Assembly (NCBI GenBank): GCA_034506175.1
Contig: JAPDQB010000045.1
Span: forward strand, 1-53,248
DNA from: a candidate division KSB1 bacterium
GTDB lineage: Bacteria; Zhuqueibacterota; Zhuqueibacteria; Zhuqueibacterales; Zhuqueibacteraceae
Length of the DNA: 53,248 bases
Direction of reading: 5' to 3'
Shown: in pieces, positions 1 through 7,324 of the stretch
Layout: every line of letters begins with the position of its first letter
Position numbering within the stretch: the first letter of the stretch is position 1
Program-made: the position numbers and the translations under genes
The notes under the pieces: model-generated
Told to the model about the DNA's origin: nothing
Databases searched by the model: none
The model's input: only the letters and a program-made list of their open reading frames with translations

Positions 1-24
1 GAAGCGCACACCGTCACAAAATGA
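1..24 (+). CDS. possible 3' end of an upstream gene
   Basis: The first eight codons read E-A-H-T-V-T-K and then TGA in frame 1. A hydrogenase large subunit would be expected just upstream of the cytochrome subunit, so this could be its tail, but seven residues are too few to identify it. Nothing else supports the call. Confidence 0.2.
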   Translation, partial: EAHTVTK

Positions 25-55
25 AGGCGGCGGGGGTAAAGGTGAAGTCTGCCCG

Positions 56-91
56 CAGCCAGCGATTGGCTGGAAAAATCAGCCAATTTTT
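56..91 (+). terminator. Rho-independent terminator with a competing hairpin
   Basis: The 8-nt arms attggctg (65-72) and cagccaat (80-87) enclose a 7-nt loop and run into a T tract (87-91), a typical intrinsic terminator. The left arm can also pair with cagcca at 56-61, giving a mutually exclusive upstream hairpin of the kind seen in attenuators. It lies ahead of the hydrogenase cytochrome gene, so it may tune read-through from upstream structural genes. That role is inferred. Confidence 0.6.
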
Positions 92-153
92 AAAAAAGAA
101 CACTAAAATTTGCCAAACTACAGTAAAAAATTTTATCCAATAGTTTTGCCATT

Positions 154-210
154 AAAGCTTTTTTTGTTGCGGTTCTCTTTTCGTTGCGATTTTGTTTTCG
201 TTGCGATCTT
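154..210. repeat. dispersed T-rich repeat (AAGCTTTTTTGTTGCG family), copy 1
   Basis: An aagctttttttgttgcgg unit is followed by near-tandem copies of ttttcgttgcgat. A closely similar stretch occurs at 30264-30300, again just ahead of a gene start. Both copies are in leader regions, so this may be a dispersed intergenic repeat or a shared untranslated-region element. No function can be read from it. Confidence 0.5.
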
Positions 211-244
211 TTGCTTTCGACATCATTTCGTTGAGGAACTTGTC

Positions 245-934
245 ATGCCCAATTCACATGCCATTCCCTATCGCCGCGTGTACGTGTGGGAGCTGCCGGT
301 GCGGTTTTATCATTGGATCAACGCGCTCTGCGTCGTGGTGCTCATCGCCACCGGCTATCTCATCGGCAAACCGCTGGCGATCACCTATTCGAGCGAGGCT
401 TATCAGCAGTATTGGTTCGGCACCGTGCGCTTCATTCATTTCGTCACGGCGTTCATTTTCTTTTTTAATTTTTTGGTGCGCATCTACTGGGGCTTCGTTG
501 GCAATCAGTATGCGCGCTGGACCAACTTCATCCCGCTCAAAAAAGCCCAATTCAAGGAGATGGGCGAAGTGCTGAAAGTGGACGTCCTGCAAGCGAAAAT
601 CAAAGGCCTCATCTCCATCGGCCACAATGCGCTCGCCGGCGTCACCTACTTTCTATCATTTCTCGTGTTTCTGTTCCAAGCCCTCACCGGTTTTGCGCTT
701 TATTCCAGCATGAGCGACTCATTCTTCCCGCGGCTGTTCGCGTGGATCGTGCCGCTCATGGGCGGCGACTTCGCCGTGCGCCAGTGGCACCACATGTTTA
801 TGTGGTTCTTCGTCGTCTTTATCATCATTCACGTGTACCTCGTCTTCTACCACGATTACATCGAAGGTCGCGGCACCACCTCGTCGATGGTGGGGGGGTG
901 GAAGTTTGAGCGGGAGGACGTGCTCAAATCGTGA
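245..934 (+). CDS. hyaC: [NiFe]-hydrogenase b-type cytochrome subunit
   Basis: Membrane dihaem cytochrome b that anchors a group 1 [NiFe]-hydrogenase and passes H2 electrons to the quinone pool. The 229-residue protein has four hydrophobic helices. Candidate haem ligands are the histidines in RFYHWINA near the N-terminus, VRFIHFVTA in helix 2, and QWHHMFMW plus IIIHVYLVFYHD in the last helix. The frame is open further upstream, but this ATG has a Shine-Dalgarno-like gaggaac 8 nt ahead and begins where family members begin. The catalytic subunits are absent, probably lost upstream at the window edge. The protease and hyp genes follow on the same strand. Could be called hupC or cybH in other systems. 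Confidence 0.9.
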   Translation: MPNSHAIPYRRVYVWELPVRFYHWINALCVVVLIATGYLIGKPLAITYSSEAYQQYWFGTVRFIHFVTAFIFFFNFLVRIYWGFVGNQYARWTNFIPLKKAQFKEMGEVLKVDVLQAKIKGLISIGHNALAGVTYFLSFLVFLFQALTGFALYSSMSDSFFPRLFAWIVPLMGGDFAVRQWHHMFMWFFVVFIIIHVYLVFYHDYIEGRGTTSSMVGGWKFEREDVLKS

Positions 935-1092
935 AACGCGGAACGTGTAACGCGCTCGGATTCGCGTTTCATGCTTGTGACCCCAACGGATCAAGGCTGC
1001 CAACGGATTTAGCAAAGAATTGATCCGCTCAATCAACTCGATTCGCTTACTCTATTTTTTGTAAACGGATTGAGCGGATCGAACGGATATAA
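935..1092. repeat. intergenic inverted repeats after the cytochrome gene
   Basis: The cytochrome stop codon is followed at once by aacgcggaacgtgtaacgcg words. Further on, perfect 13-nt arms gatccgctcaatc (1022-1034) and gattgagcggatc (1068-1080) enclose a 33-nt loop, surrounded by several aacggat words. It belongs with the other stop-adjacent repeats of the window and may end or stabilise the transcript. Confidence 0.55.
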
Positions 1093-1204
1093 TCTTTTCT
1101 GATGATTTTTTGTTTCGCGGGAAATAAAAGTGTTCATCCGTTGGCCGCCTACGGCCGCAGGCTTTTATTCGTTGGTCATTTTAAAAACTTTTTTTTATTA
1201 AACC

Positions 1205-1684
1205 GTGTTGACGGATTCAGGCGTACTCATTCTCGGCATCGGCAACGTGCTGATGGGCGATGAGGGCATCGGCGTGCACGTGGTGCGTCATCTGCAAAAC
1301 CTGCCATTACCGGAGGGCGTGGAGTGTTTGGATGGCGGCACCGGCAGCTTTAATTTGCTCGAGCCGATGCAACGCGCCAGAAAAGTGATTTTGATTGACG
1401 CCACCATTGACGGCGCGCCGGTTGGGACCGTGCGCCGTCTTACCCCGCGTTTCTCCAAAGATTATCCCCGTACCCTTGCCGCCCACGACATCGGCCTGAA
1501 AGATCTGCTGGATGCTTTTTACTTGCTTGGCAATCCGTCGGAAGTGATCTTATTTGCAGTTTCCGTCAATCCGTTGCAGGAAATGGGCACCGAATTGTCC
1601 TTACAGCTTGCCGACCAAGTGTCTGTGCTTGCGCAAATGGTAGTGAACGAATTACATCGCGACCCCAAAGAAGCTTTACGATAA
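1205..1684 (+). CDS. hyaD: hydrogenase maturation endopeptidase
   Basis: Cleaves the C-terminal extension of the hydrogenase large subunit after nickel insertion, the last maturation step. The 159-residue length and the N-terminal motif GIGNVLMGDEGIGVHV are typical of HyaD/HybD/HupD. The nickel-contacting residues of the family are visible: Glu20 in that motif, Asp in LIDATIDG, and His in AAHDIGLKDLL. GTG at 1205 is the chosen start, with TTG at 1208 as the alternative. No strong ribosome-binding site is visible. Its place between the cytochrome subunit and hyp genes fits hydrogenase assembly. Confidence 0.92.
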   Translation: MLTDSGVLILGIGNVLMGDEGIGVHVVRHLQNLPLPEGVECLDGGTGSFNLLEPMQRARKVILIDATIDGAPVGTVRRLTPRFSKDYPRTLAAHDIGLKDLLDAFYLLGNPSEVILFAVSVNPLQEMGTELSLQLADQVSVLAQMVVNELHRDPKEALR

Positions 1685-1744
1685 ACCGCTGGTCATCGGC
1701 GCGGCGTAAATTTTGTCTCACTCACCTTCATGTAAGGAGGAGCT

Positions 1745-2293
1745 ATGCAAAAACAATTTTATTTATTCGGAGGGCTAACTTGCGCCGCTCTACTGCTTTG
1801 CGCTTGCGGCGAAAAACCTCGAGAGGTTTCCGGCCGCCTGCAAGAACAGATCGCATTCGGGGAAAAGATTTTCGCGGAGAAAGCGTGTGGCAAGTGTCAC
1901 GGCAGCGCCGCCGAGCCTGCACCGCTGGAGAGGAAGGCGCCCGACCTGACCTCCGTTTTTTTGGCGATGGATACGCTCTTGGTGAAAACCCATCTCCAGT
2001 TCACCGAGTTGAGCCAGATGCCCCCCATCGAATTGTCCCGGCAGGAAATCAGCGCATTGACGCAGTACGTCGCCACCCTCCATGGCAAAGCCAACACCAA
2101 TCCAAATCTCGACGAAGCGGACGGCGTTTGCCCGATTTGTGGCGCGCCAGTGAAGTTTTCGGAGGCAGAAGCCAACCATTTGAAAGTGACTTATCAAAAC
2201 AAAGATTATTACTTCGAATGCCCCGACTGCAAAATTGTTTTTGACCGGGATCCGGCTTGGCGATCACAAAGCGGCTATGCAACGGCGAAGTGA
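1745..2293 (+). CDS. lipoprotein with cytochrome c and YHS-like domains (paralog 1)
   Basis: An N-terminal hydrophobic segment ends in LLLCAC, a plausible lipobox with Cys21 lipidated, so the protein is probably anchored in the periplasm. A single class I haem motif CGKCH follows near residue 49, with a likely distal methionine in SQMPPIEL. The C-terminal third holds CPICG and YYFECPDCKIVFDRDP, which resembles a YHS domain with two Cys pairs that may bind a metal. A strong Shine-Dalgarno (aaggaggagct) precedes the ATG. A paralog of the same architecture is at 12422-12958, beyond the hyp genes. It is probably a small periplasmic electron carrier or copper/redox partner. The exact role is unknown. 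Confidence 0.75.
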   Translation: MQKQFYLFGGLTCAALLLCACGEKPREVSGRLQEQIAFGEKIFAEKACGKCHGSAAEPAPLERKAPDLTSVFLAMDTLLVKTHLQFTELSQMPPIELSRQEISALTQYVATLHGKANTNPNLDEADGVCPICGAPVKFSEAEANHLKVTYQNKDYYFECPDCKIVFDRDPAWRSQSGYATAK

Positions 2294-2453
2294 TACTGAC
2301 GCTATTCTTAGAAATGAGAAATTCGGTTTGCCGTTTCTCGAGTTTAGCAAAGCCAGCTCCTCTTCGGTATTGAAAATCAAAAGCGCTGCGGCTGGCATAG
2401 TGTTTGTCATTTGTGCAATTGAGCGATCATTCACCTGACTTTCCGGTTCAACG

Positions 2454-2813
2454 ATGCATGAGCTATCAATCGCCAGCGCCATTGTTGATACGGTGACGCA
2501 GGAAATCAAACGACAGAATTTGCCGCCGGTGCAAACGATCGTAGTCCGCATCGGCGCTTTGAGCAGCGTCGTTCCGGAGGCGCTGCAGTTTGGCTTCGAG
2601 GCGATCATTCCCGACACGTTGCTTGCCAACACCAAATTGCAAATCGAGTGGACGCCGGTGCAGGGAAAATGCCGCGTTTGCAACCACGAGTTTACAGTTG
2701 AAGATTTTGTGTTTGCTTGTCCCGCCTGTCAATCAGGACAAATAGAAGTTACACGTGGAGATGAATTGGAGATTGCGTTTTTGGAAGTTGACGAGGTCGA
2801 AAATCGAGGATAG
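2454..2813 (+). CDS. hypA: hydrogenase nickel insertion protein HypA (copy 1)
   Basis: HypA is the nickel chaperone that works with HypB to load Ni into the [NiFe] site. The 119-residue protein starts with MHELSIA, whose His2 binds nickel, and carries the structural zinc site CRVC...CPAC. A second hypA lies 0.6 kb downstream at 3435-3782, and the two are clearly homologous along their whole length. The 160-nt upstream gap holds no recognisable gene, and no strong ribosome-binding site is seen. Two copies suggest divergence for different targets or a recent duplication. Confidence 0.93.
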   Translation: MHELSIASAIVDTVTQEIKRQNLPPVQTIVVRIGALSSVVPEALQFGFEAIIPDTLLANTKLQIEWTPVQGKCRVCNHEFTVEDFVFACPACQSGQIEVTRGDELEIAFLEVDEVENRG

Positions 2814-2856
2814 AGAATTAGCAGGTTTTGGTGATAGGCCAAATGGTTAGGAGAGG

Positions 2857-3088
2857 TCAGATCATCTCTTCAAACTCTTTAATCGTAAGACCAAGATCGT
2901 TGATGATACCGGCGAGCGTCTTTGGTTTGATGACTCTCTCTTTGTGGATGGGAATGACAACACGGACGCCGTCGCCCTGACGCAAATAAACCGCAGGGCT
3001 TCCCTTTTGTCTATCTTTCTCGAAAACCGAGTTTCAGAGCCACGCGGACCAAATCGGATGAAGTTGCCTGGCGCCAGCGCGCACTCAT
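2857..3088 (-). pseudogene. hicA: HicA-like toxin, frameshifted
   Basis: Reads from an ATG overlapping the hicB stop (ATGA). The first 21 codons give an HicA-like start ending in RVALKLGF. The frame then breaks near 3022 and resumes one frame over as EKDRQKGSPAVYLRQ and VVIPIHKERVIKPKTLAGI, ending at TGA. Removing one base near 3022 would restore a 76-residue HicA, the normal size, with its conserved RQKGS motif and catalytic-type His in IPIHKE. As written, translation would stop after about 25 residues, so the toxin is inactive unless this is a sequencing error. HicA toxins are mRNA interferases. Confidence 0.75.
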
Positions 3089-3339
3089 GCTGCAACCTGC
3101 ATGGGTTGGAAAAGCAATTCCTCTGCAGGCGGCATTTCACCATGCGCGCGCAGACTTTCCAAATAGAGAGCTATGGCCTCTTTTATGTTTTCGACGGCTT
3201 CCTCGTAAGTATCGCCTTGACTATGGCAGCCTTTAAGAGCCGGGCAAAAGGCGTGATAACCGCCGTCTGGTTCACGCTCGAAAACAACTGTATAATGGTA
3301 AAATTTTTTGGGGCGCTGGTTTTGTCTATGGTTGGGCAT
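3085..3339 (-). CDS. hicB: HicB-family antitoxin
   Basis: The 84-residue protein has the HicB partial RNase H fold signature: FYHYTVVFEREPDGGYHAFCPAL, then GCHSQGDTYEEAVENIKEAI. ATG at 3339 was chosen because ggagaaac lies just upstream and the family begins there. An earlier in-frame ATG at 3408 would add an unlikely hydrophobic tail. No separate DNA-binding domain is seen. hicB comes first and overlaps the downstream frameshifted hicA by ATGA. The pair is antisense to, and between, the two hypA copies. With hicA broken, the antitoxin may be a relic or still repress the locus. Confidence 0.85.
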   Translation of the reverse strand: MPNHRQNQRPKKFYHYTVVFEREPDGGYHAFCPALKGCHSQGDTYEEAVENIKEAIALYLESLRAHGEMPPAEELLFQPMQVAA

Positions 3340-3434
3340 ATTCGTTTCTCCAAAGCTATGTCTCTGCAATTCAAAATATAGAAGAAATAGTTTCAAAAAG
3401 CAAAACAATTTTAAAGATAACCACCAAAGAGTAC

Positions 3435-3782
3435 ATGCACGAGCTTTCCATCGCCACCTCCATCGTTGAAACGGTTTTGCAGGAAATCGCGCAAAAAAAA
3501 TTACCGCTGGTGCAAACCATCGCCGTGCGCATCGGCGCGCTGAACGCGGTTGATCCCGAAGCCCTGCGGTTCGGCTTCGATGCCATCATCTCTGACACGC
3601 CACTGTCCAAAACCAAATTGGAAATCGAGCTCGTGCCGGTTCGGGGAAAATGCCGTGCTTGCGGACAGGAATTTGCGGTGGAAGATTTTGTTTTCGCCTG
3701 TCCGCTTTGTCAATCCGGAGAAATTGAAGTCACTGGCGGGGAGGAGTTGGATATTGCGTATTTGGAGGTGGAAGAGACGTAA
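3435..3782 (+). CDS. hypA: hydrogenase nickel insertion protein HypA (copy 2)
   Basis: Second HypA, 115 residues, beginning MHELSIATSIVETV and carrying zinc-site cysteines CRAC...CPLC. It matches the copy at 2454-2813 closely, including the EFxVEDFVFACP stretch, so the two arose by duplication. It directly precedes hypB, which is the standard partner and neighbour, and is therefore the likelier ancestral copy. The stop codon TAA is the first unit of an ACGTAAA repeat that fills the gap to hypB. Confidence 0.93.
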   Translation: MHELSIATSIVETVLQEIAQKKLPLVQTIAVRIGALNAVDPEALRFGFDAIISDTPLSKTKLEIELVPVRGKCRACGQEFAVEDFVFACPLCQSGEIEVTGGEELDIAYLEVEET

Positions 3783-3870
3783 AACGTAAAACGTGAATCA
3801 AACGGACAAAACACCAACTGATAGATTAAGACCAACAGATGTTTTATCCGATGATTTTAATCTATCAGTG
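3780..3870. repeat. stop-linked repeat and hairpin between hypA2 and hypB
   Basis: acgtaaaacgtaaaacgtg words start at the hypA2 stop codon. They are followed by perfect 13-nt arms actgatagattaa (3817-3829) and ttaatctatcagt (3857-3869). The right arm ends beside a possible early hypB start at 3876, so the hairpin could limit translation or transcription of hypB. No T tract is present. Confidence 0.6.
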
Positions 3871-3905
3871 GGGGAATGCTTTTTGAAAAATACCAAGAGA
3901 ATCGC

Positions 3906-4613
3906 ATGAGTGAAAAAATCTCCGTCGAGAAAAAAGTCCTTTCTGAAAACGACAAGCTCGCCGCGGACATTCGCGCGCAGCTCAAACAGCGCGGGATCGT
4001 GGCGCTGAATTTGGTCAGCTCGCCCGGCTCCGGCAAAACCAGTTTGTTGGAAAAAACTTTGGGCGCGCTGAATAGCGAATTGCGCATCGGTCTCATCGCG
4101 GGCGACGTGCAAACCGAAAACGACGCCGACCGCCTCAAGCGCGCCGGAGGAAAGATCGTGCAACCCATCGTGACCGGCGGGCTTTGCCATCTCGATGCCA
4201 GGATGATCTCGCGCGCCCTATCCGAGCTGGATTTGAACCGCATCGACTTGCTGTTTATCGAAAACGTCGGCAACTTGGTTTGCCCATCGAGCTACGATCT
4301 CGGCGAAGACATGAAAGTCGTACTCATCAGCACCACCGAAGGCGACGACAAGCCGCTGAAATACCCCGCGATGTTTCGCCGTTCCTCCGTGATGGTGATC
4401 AACAAGATCGACCTGCTCGGCAGCTCGGATTTCGACATGAAGCGCGTCAAGGAGAATGCGCGACGCATCAATGCGGCTTTAAAAATTTTTGAAGTCTCGT
4501 GCCGAACCGGGCACGGGCTGGATGAATGGTACGACTGGATCAAACATTTGATCAATGATGCCAGAACTTCTGCAACAGGTGAAAGTGCCGCTGCGGCTAG
4601 GCGGCTCGTATGA
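3906..4613 (+). CDS. hypB: hydrogenase nickel incorporation GTPase HypB
   Basis: SIMIBI-class GTPase that drives nickel transfer from HypA to the hydrogenase precursor. Visible motifs are the P-loop SSPGSGKTSL, the metal/dimer site GGLCHLDARM, the Walker B-like IENVGNLVCP and the guanine-specificity NKIDL. It lacks the His-rich and CxxCGC N-terminal nickel-storage segments of some HypBs. ATG at 3906 (MSEKIS) matches the family start. ATG at 3876 is in frame and follows a G-rich stretch, adding ten residues. The 3' end overlaps the predicted hypF start, so the two are probably translationally coupled. Confidence 0.93.
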   Translation: MSEKISVEKKVLSENDKLAADIRAQLKQRGIVALNLVSSPGSGKTSLLEKTLGALNSELRIGLIAGDVQTENDADRLKRAGGKIVQPIVTGGLCHLDARMISRALSELDLNRIDLLFIENVGNLVCPSSYDLGEDMKVVLISTTEGDDKPLKYPAMFRRSSVMVINKIDLLGSSDFDMKRVKENARRINAALKIFEVSCRTGHGLDEWYDWIKHLINDARTSATGESAAAARRLV

Positions 4614-7011
4614 AGCGCAGGCTTTCAGGCGGAAGGCCGTGAATGACGAACCTCTCGCGCGCCTGCGGGTGACGATTCGCGGCGCGGTGCAGGGTGTGGG
4701 CTTTCGTCCATTCGTTTACCGCCTCGCCACGGCGTTGGAACTCACCGGCTGGGTGAGCAACTCCAGCTCAGGTGTTTTTATTGAAGTGGAGGGCACGCCG
4801 GCACAATTGGAAATTTTTCTTCTGCGTCTCGAAAAGGAAAAACCGCCGCGTTCATTCATTCAAAGCCTGGAATCATCCTTTCTCGATCCCGCTGGTTATG
4901 CAGTTTTTGAAATCCGCCCCAGCGAAGAAAGAGGCGAAAAGACGGCGTTAGTTCTGCCCGACATCGCCACGTGCCCGGACTGTCTGCGGGAAATTTTTGA
5001 CCCGGCCAACCGGCGCTATCGCTATCCCTTTACCAACTGCACGAATTGCGGCCCGCGCTTCACGATCATCGAAGCCCTGCCGTACGATCGACCCAACACC
5101 ACCATGAAAAAATTCGTGATGTGCGCCACGTGCCGGCAGGAGTATGATGATCCGCTCGACCGGCGCTTTCATGCGCAGCCGAACGCCTGTCCCGCCTGCG
5201 GCCCGCAGTTGGAATTGTGGGATCAAGAAGGCTTGCCCTTGTCAACCAAAGAAGGCGCGCTGTTTGAAGCCGTTGATGCCTTGATGCGCGGCAAAATCGT
5301 CGCCGTCAAAGGCCTCGGCGGTTTTCATCTGATGGTCGACGCCGGTAACGAAGAAGCCGTGCAGCGACTGCGCCGGCTCAAACATCGCGAGGAGAAACCC
5401 TTCGCCTTGATGTTTCCGAATTTGGAGATGGTCAAATTACAATGTGAAGTTTCAAAGCTTGAAGAACGGCTGTTGCTCTCGCCGGAGTCGCCGATTGTTT
5501 TGCTTCGCCAAAAATCCGCCATCCGTAATCCGCAATCCGTCATCGCCCCGCGCAATCCCTATCTCGGCATCATGCTGCCTTACACGCCGCTGCATCATTT
5601 GCTTTTGGCCGATTTACAGGCGCCGGTGGTGGCGACGAGCGCGAATCTTACGGACGAGCCGATTTGCATTGACGAGCGCGACGCCCTGCAGCGTCTCGGC
5701 GGCATCGCGGATGTTTTTCTGGTGCACAATCGCCCCATTGCCCGCCACGTTGATGATTCCATTGTGCGCGTGATGGCCGGACGCGAGCTGGTGCTGCGCC
5801 GCGCGCGCGGCTTTGCGCCGTTGCCCATTCATCTGAAAGAACCGGTTGCCCCAGCGCTCGCGGTTGGTGCGCATTTGAAAAATGCCATCGCGCTTTCAGT
5901 GGGCAACGACGTGTTTGTCAGCCAGCACATCGGCGATTTGGAGACCGCGCAAGCTTATGAGGCTTTTCAGCGCGTGATCGAAGATTTCAAAACCCTTTAT
6001 GAGGTTCAGCCAGCATCGGTTGTTTGTGATCTTCATCCGGAGTATTTATCGACCAAATTTGCGCAAGGGTATTCCGCAATTCGTGATGAAAATATGGTTC
6101 GTCGTGGCGCCTTCAGGCGCTCGCAAACGCTGAACGCCCAGCCCCTGAAGGGGCTACTACAAACGCAACATCACTTTGCGCACGTCGTCGCTTGCATGGC
6201 CGAGAATGAGCTGGAGGGAACGGTGCTCGGCGTCTCGTGGGATGGAACCGGCTACGGACTTGACGGCACGATGTGGGGCGGCGAATTTTTGCGCGCCACC
6301 ACGGCGGCATTTGAGCGCCTGGCACATTTCCGCACCTTCCGCCTTGCGGGCGGCGAGAAAGCGATCAAAGAGCCGCGCCGCGTCGCCCTCGGCGTGCTCT
6401 ACGAAATTTTCGGTGACGAAGTTTTTGCGATGAAAGAGCTGGCGCCGGTGCGAGCCTTTTCCTCCCAGGAACTTGCGCTTTTGAAAAACATGCTGGCCCA
6501 AAAGCTCAATGCGCCACTGACTTCCAGCGCCGGCCGCCTCTTTGATGCCGTGGCGGCAATTTTGGGATTGCGCCAGCAAACGAAATTCGAGGGACAGACG
6601 GCGATGGAACTGGAGTTTGTTTTGGACGGCGTTGCAGCCGATGAAGAATATCCCTTTGAGCTTTTTACAATCAATCGAAATGGCTCTCCGGCGACGATCA
6701 TCGTCGATTGGGCGCCGATGATGCGGCAGCTCATCGAAGAACACCGCCGCGGCATGCCGGTGGCGAAGCTTTCCGCCAAATTTCACAACACCCTGGTTGC
6801 CATCATCATCGCGGTAGCCAGGCGTGTCGGCGAAAATCGAGTTGTTCTCACCGGCGGTTGTTTTCAAAATCAATATTTGACAGAACGCACGGTTTACCGT
6901 CTGCGCCGCGAAGGCTTTCGTCCGTATTGGCATCAACGCGTGCCTCCGAACGACGGCGGCATTGCCCTGGGACAAGCCGTGGCAGCAGCGGCGTCAAGAC
7001 GTGAAACGTAA
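4555..7011 (+). CDS. hypF: carbamoyltransferase HypF
   Basis: Makes thiocarbamate on HypE from carbamoyl phosphate, the source of the cyanide ligands. Domains in order: acylphosphatase (GAVQGVGFRPFVYRLA), two zinc-finger-like Cys sets (CPDC...CTNCG and CATC...CPACG), YrdC-like (KGLGGFHLMVDA), and Kae1-like (QHHFAHVVACMAEN, DGTGYGLDG). The annotated start overlaps hypB by 59 nt and adds about 35 residues before the acylphosphatase domain, so GTG at 4639 is a possible alternative. Two oddities: a palindromic repeat at 6098-6165 is translated in frame between STKFA and QHHFAH, making that segment about 20 residues longer than usual, and the stop TAA belongs to an ACGTAAA repeat. Confidence 0.95.
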   Translation: MMPELLQQVKVPLRLGGSYEAQAFRRKAVNDEPLARLRVTIRGAVQGVGFRPFVYRLATALELTGWVSNSSSGVFIEVEGTPAQLEIFLLRLEKEKPPRSFIQSLESSFLDPAGYAVFEIRPSEERGEKTALVLPDIATCPDCLREIFDPANRRYRYPFTNCTNCGPRFTIIEALPYDRPNTTMKKFVMCATCRQEYDDPLDRRFHAQPNACPACGPQLELWDQEGLPLSTKEGALFEAVDALMRGKIVAVKGLGGFHLMVDAGNEEAVQRLRRLKHREEKPFALMFPNLEMVKLQCEVSKLEERLLLSPESPIVLLRQKSAIRNPQSVIAPRNPYLGIMLPYTPLHHLLLADLQAPVVATSANLTDEPICIDERDALQRLGGIADVFLVHNRPIARHVDDSIVRVMAGRELVLRRARGFAPLPIHLKEPVAPALAVGAHLKNAIALSVGNDVFVSQHIGDLETAQAYEAFQRVIEDFKTLYEVQPASVVCDLHPEYLSTKFAQGYSAIRDENMVRRGAFRRSQTLNAQPLKGLLQTQHHFAHVVACMAENELEGTVLGVSWDGTGYGLDGTMWGGEFLRATTAAFERLAHFRTFRLAGGEKAIKEPRRVALGVLYEIFGDEVFAMKELAPVRAFSSQELALLKNMLAQKLNAPLTSSAGRLFDAVAAILGLRQQTKFEGQTAMELEFVLDGVAADEEYPFELFTINRNGSPATIIVDWAPMMRQLIEEHRRGMPVAKLSAKFHNTLVAIIIAVARRVGENRVVLTGGCFQNQYLTERTVYRLRREGFRPYWHQRVPPNDGGIALGQAVAAAASRRET
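6098..6165. repeat. CTTCAGG palindromic repeat inserted in frame in hypF
   Basis: Arms gtcgtggcgccttcaggcgc and the reverse complement of gcccctgaaggggctactac pair imperfectly around a short centre. Each arm also contains its own small palindrome (ggcgccttcaggcgc, gcccctgaaggggc). The same design occurs at the ptb stop codon (48112-48224), with partial relatives near 16199 and 40555. Here it is inside hypF without breaking the frame. Confidence 0.7.
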
Positions 7012-7035
7012 AACGTAAATTACGCTTTACGTTTA
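7000..7035. repeat. ACGTAAA inverted repeat at the hypF stop
   Basis: Perfect 9-nt arms aaacgtaaa (7011-7019) and tttacgttt (7026-7034), with extra gaaacgtaaa copies upstream. The last hypF codons and its TAA stop lie in the repeat. It resembles the elements at 3780, 8738, 35154 and 37227 and may act as a weak terminator or mRNA 3' protector. Confidence 0.6.
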
Positions 7036-7063
7036 AACTCTAATCACAAAAGGAGTCCAAACC

Positions 7064-7324
7064 ATGTGCCTCGCGGTTCCGGGAAAAATCACCACCATCC
7101 GCGGCGACGACCCGTTGCTGCGAACCGGCAAAGTCAATTTCGGCGGCATTCTGAAAGAAGTCAACCTGGCGTATACGCCGGAAGCGAAAGTCGGGGATTA
7201 TGTTCTCGTCCACGTCGGTTTTGCGATCAGCACCGTCGATGAAGCCGAAGCCAATCGTGTGTTTGAATATCTCCGGCAGATGGACGAGCTTGGCGAATTG
7301 GAAAATCCAGGAGACTCATCATGA
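7064..7324 (+). CDS. hypC: hydrogenase assembly chaperone HypC
   Basis: Small OB-fold chaperone that, with HypD, holds the Fe(CN)2CO unit and delivers it to the large subunit. The N-terminal MCLAVPGKI with essential Cys2 is diagnostic, and 86 residues is normal. An aaaggagtccaaacc ribosome-binding site precedes the start. The stop overlaps the next ATG (ATGA), coupling it to a cupin gene placed between hypC and hypD. Confidence 0.95.
   Translation: MCLAVPGKITTIRGDDPLLRTGKVNFGGILKEVNLAYTPEAKVGDYVLVHVGFAISTVDEAEANRVFEYLRQMDELGELENPGDSS

Noticed and set aside
192..625. Other open frames across the hydrogenase cytochrome gene
   Set aside because: They are high-GC shadow frames of a clearly conserved gene.
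2294..2453. Minus-strand open frame across the hypA1 leader (reading MTNTMPAAALLIFNTEEELA)
   Set aside because: It overlaps hypA and the cytochrome gene end, has no ribosome-binding site and no recognisable family, so it is more likely a shadow frame.
3780..3870. CRISPR-like or tandem repeat array
   Set aside because: Words are short, degenerate and palindromic, with no regular spacer pattern or cas genes.
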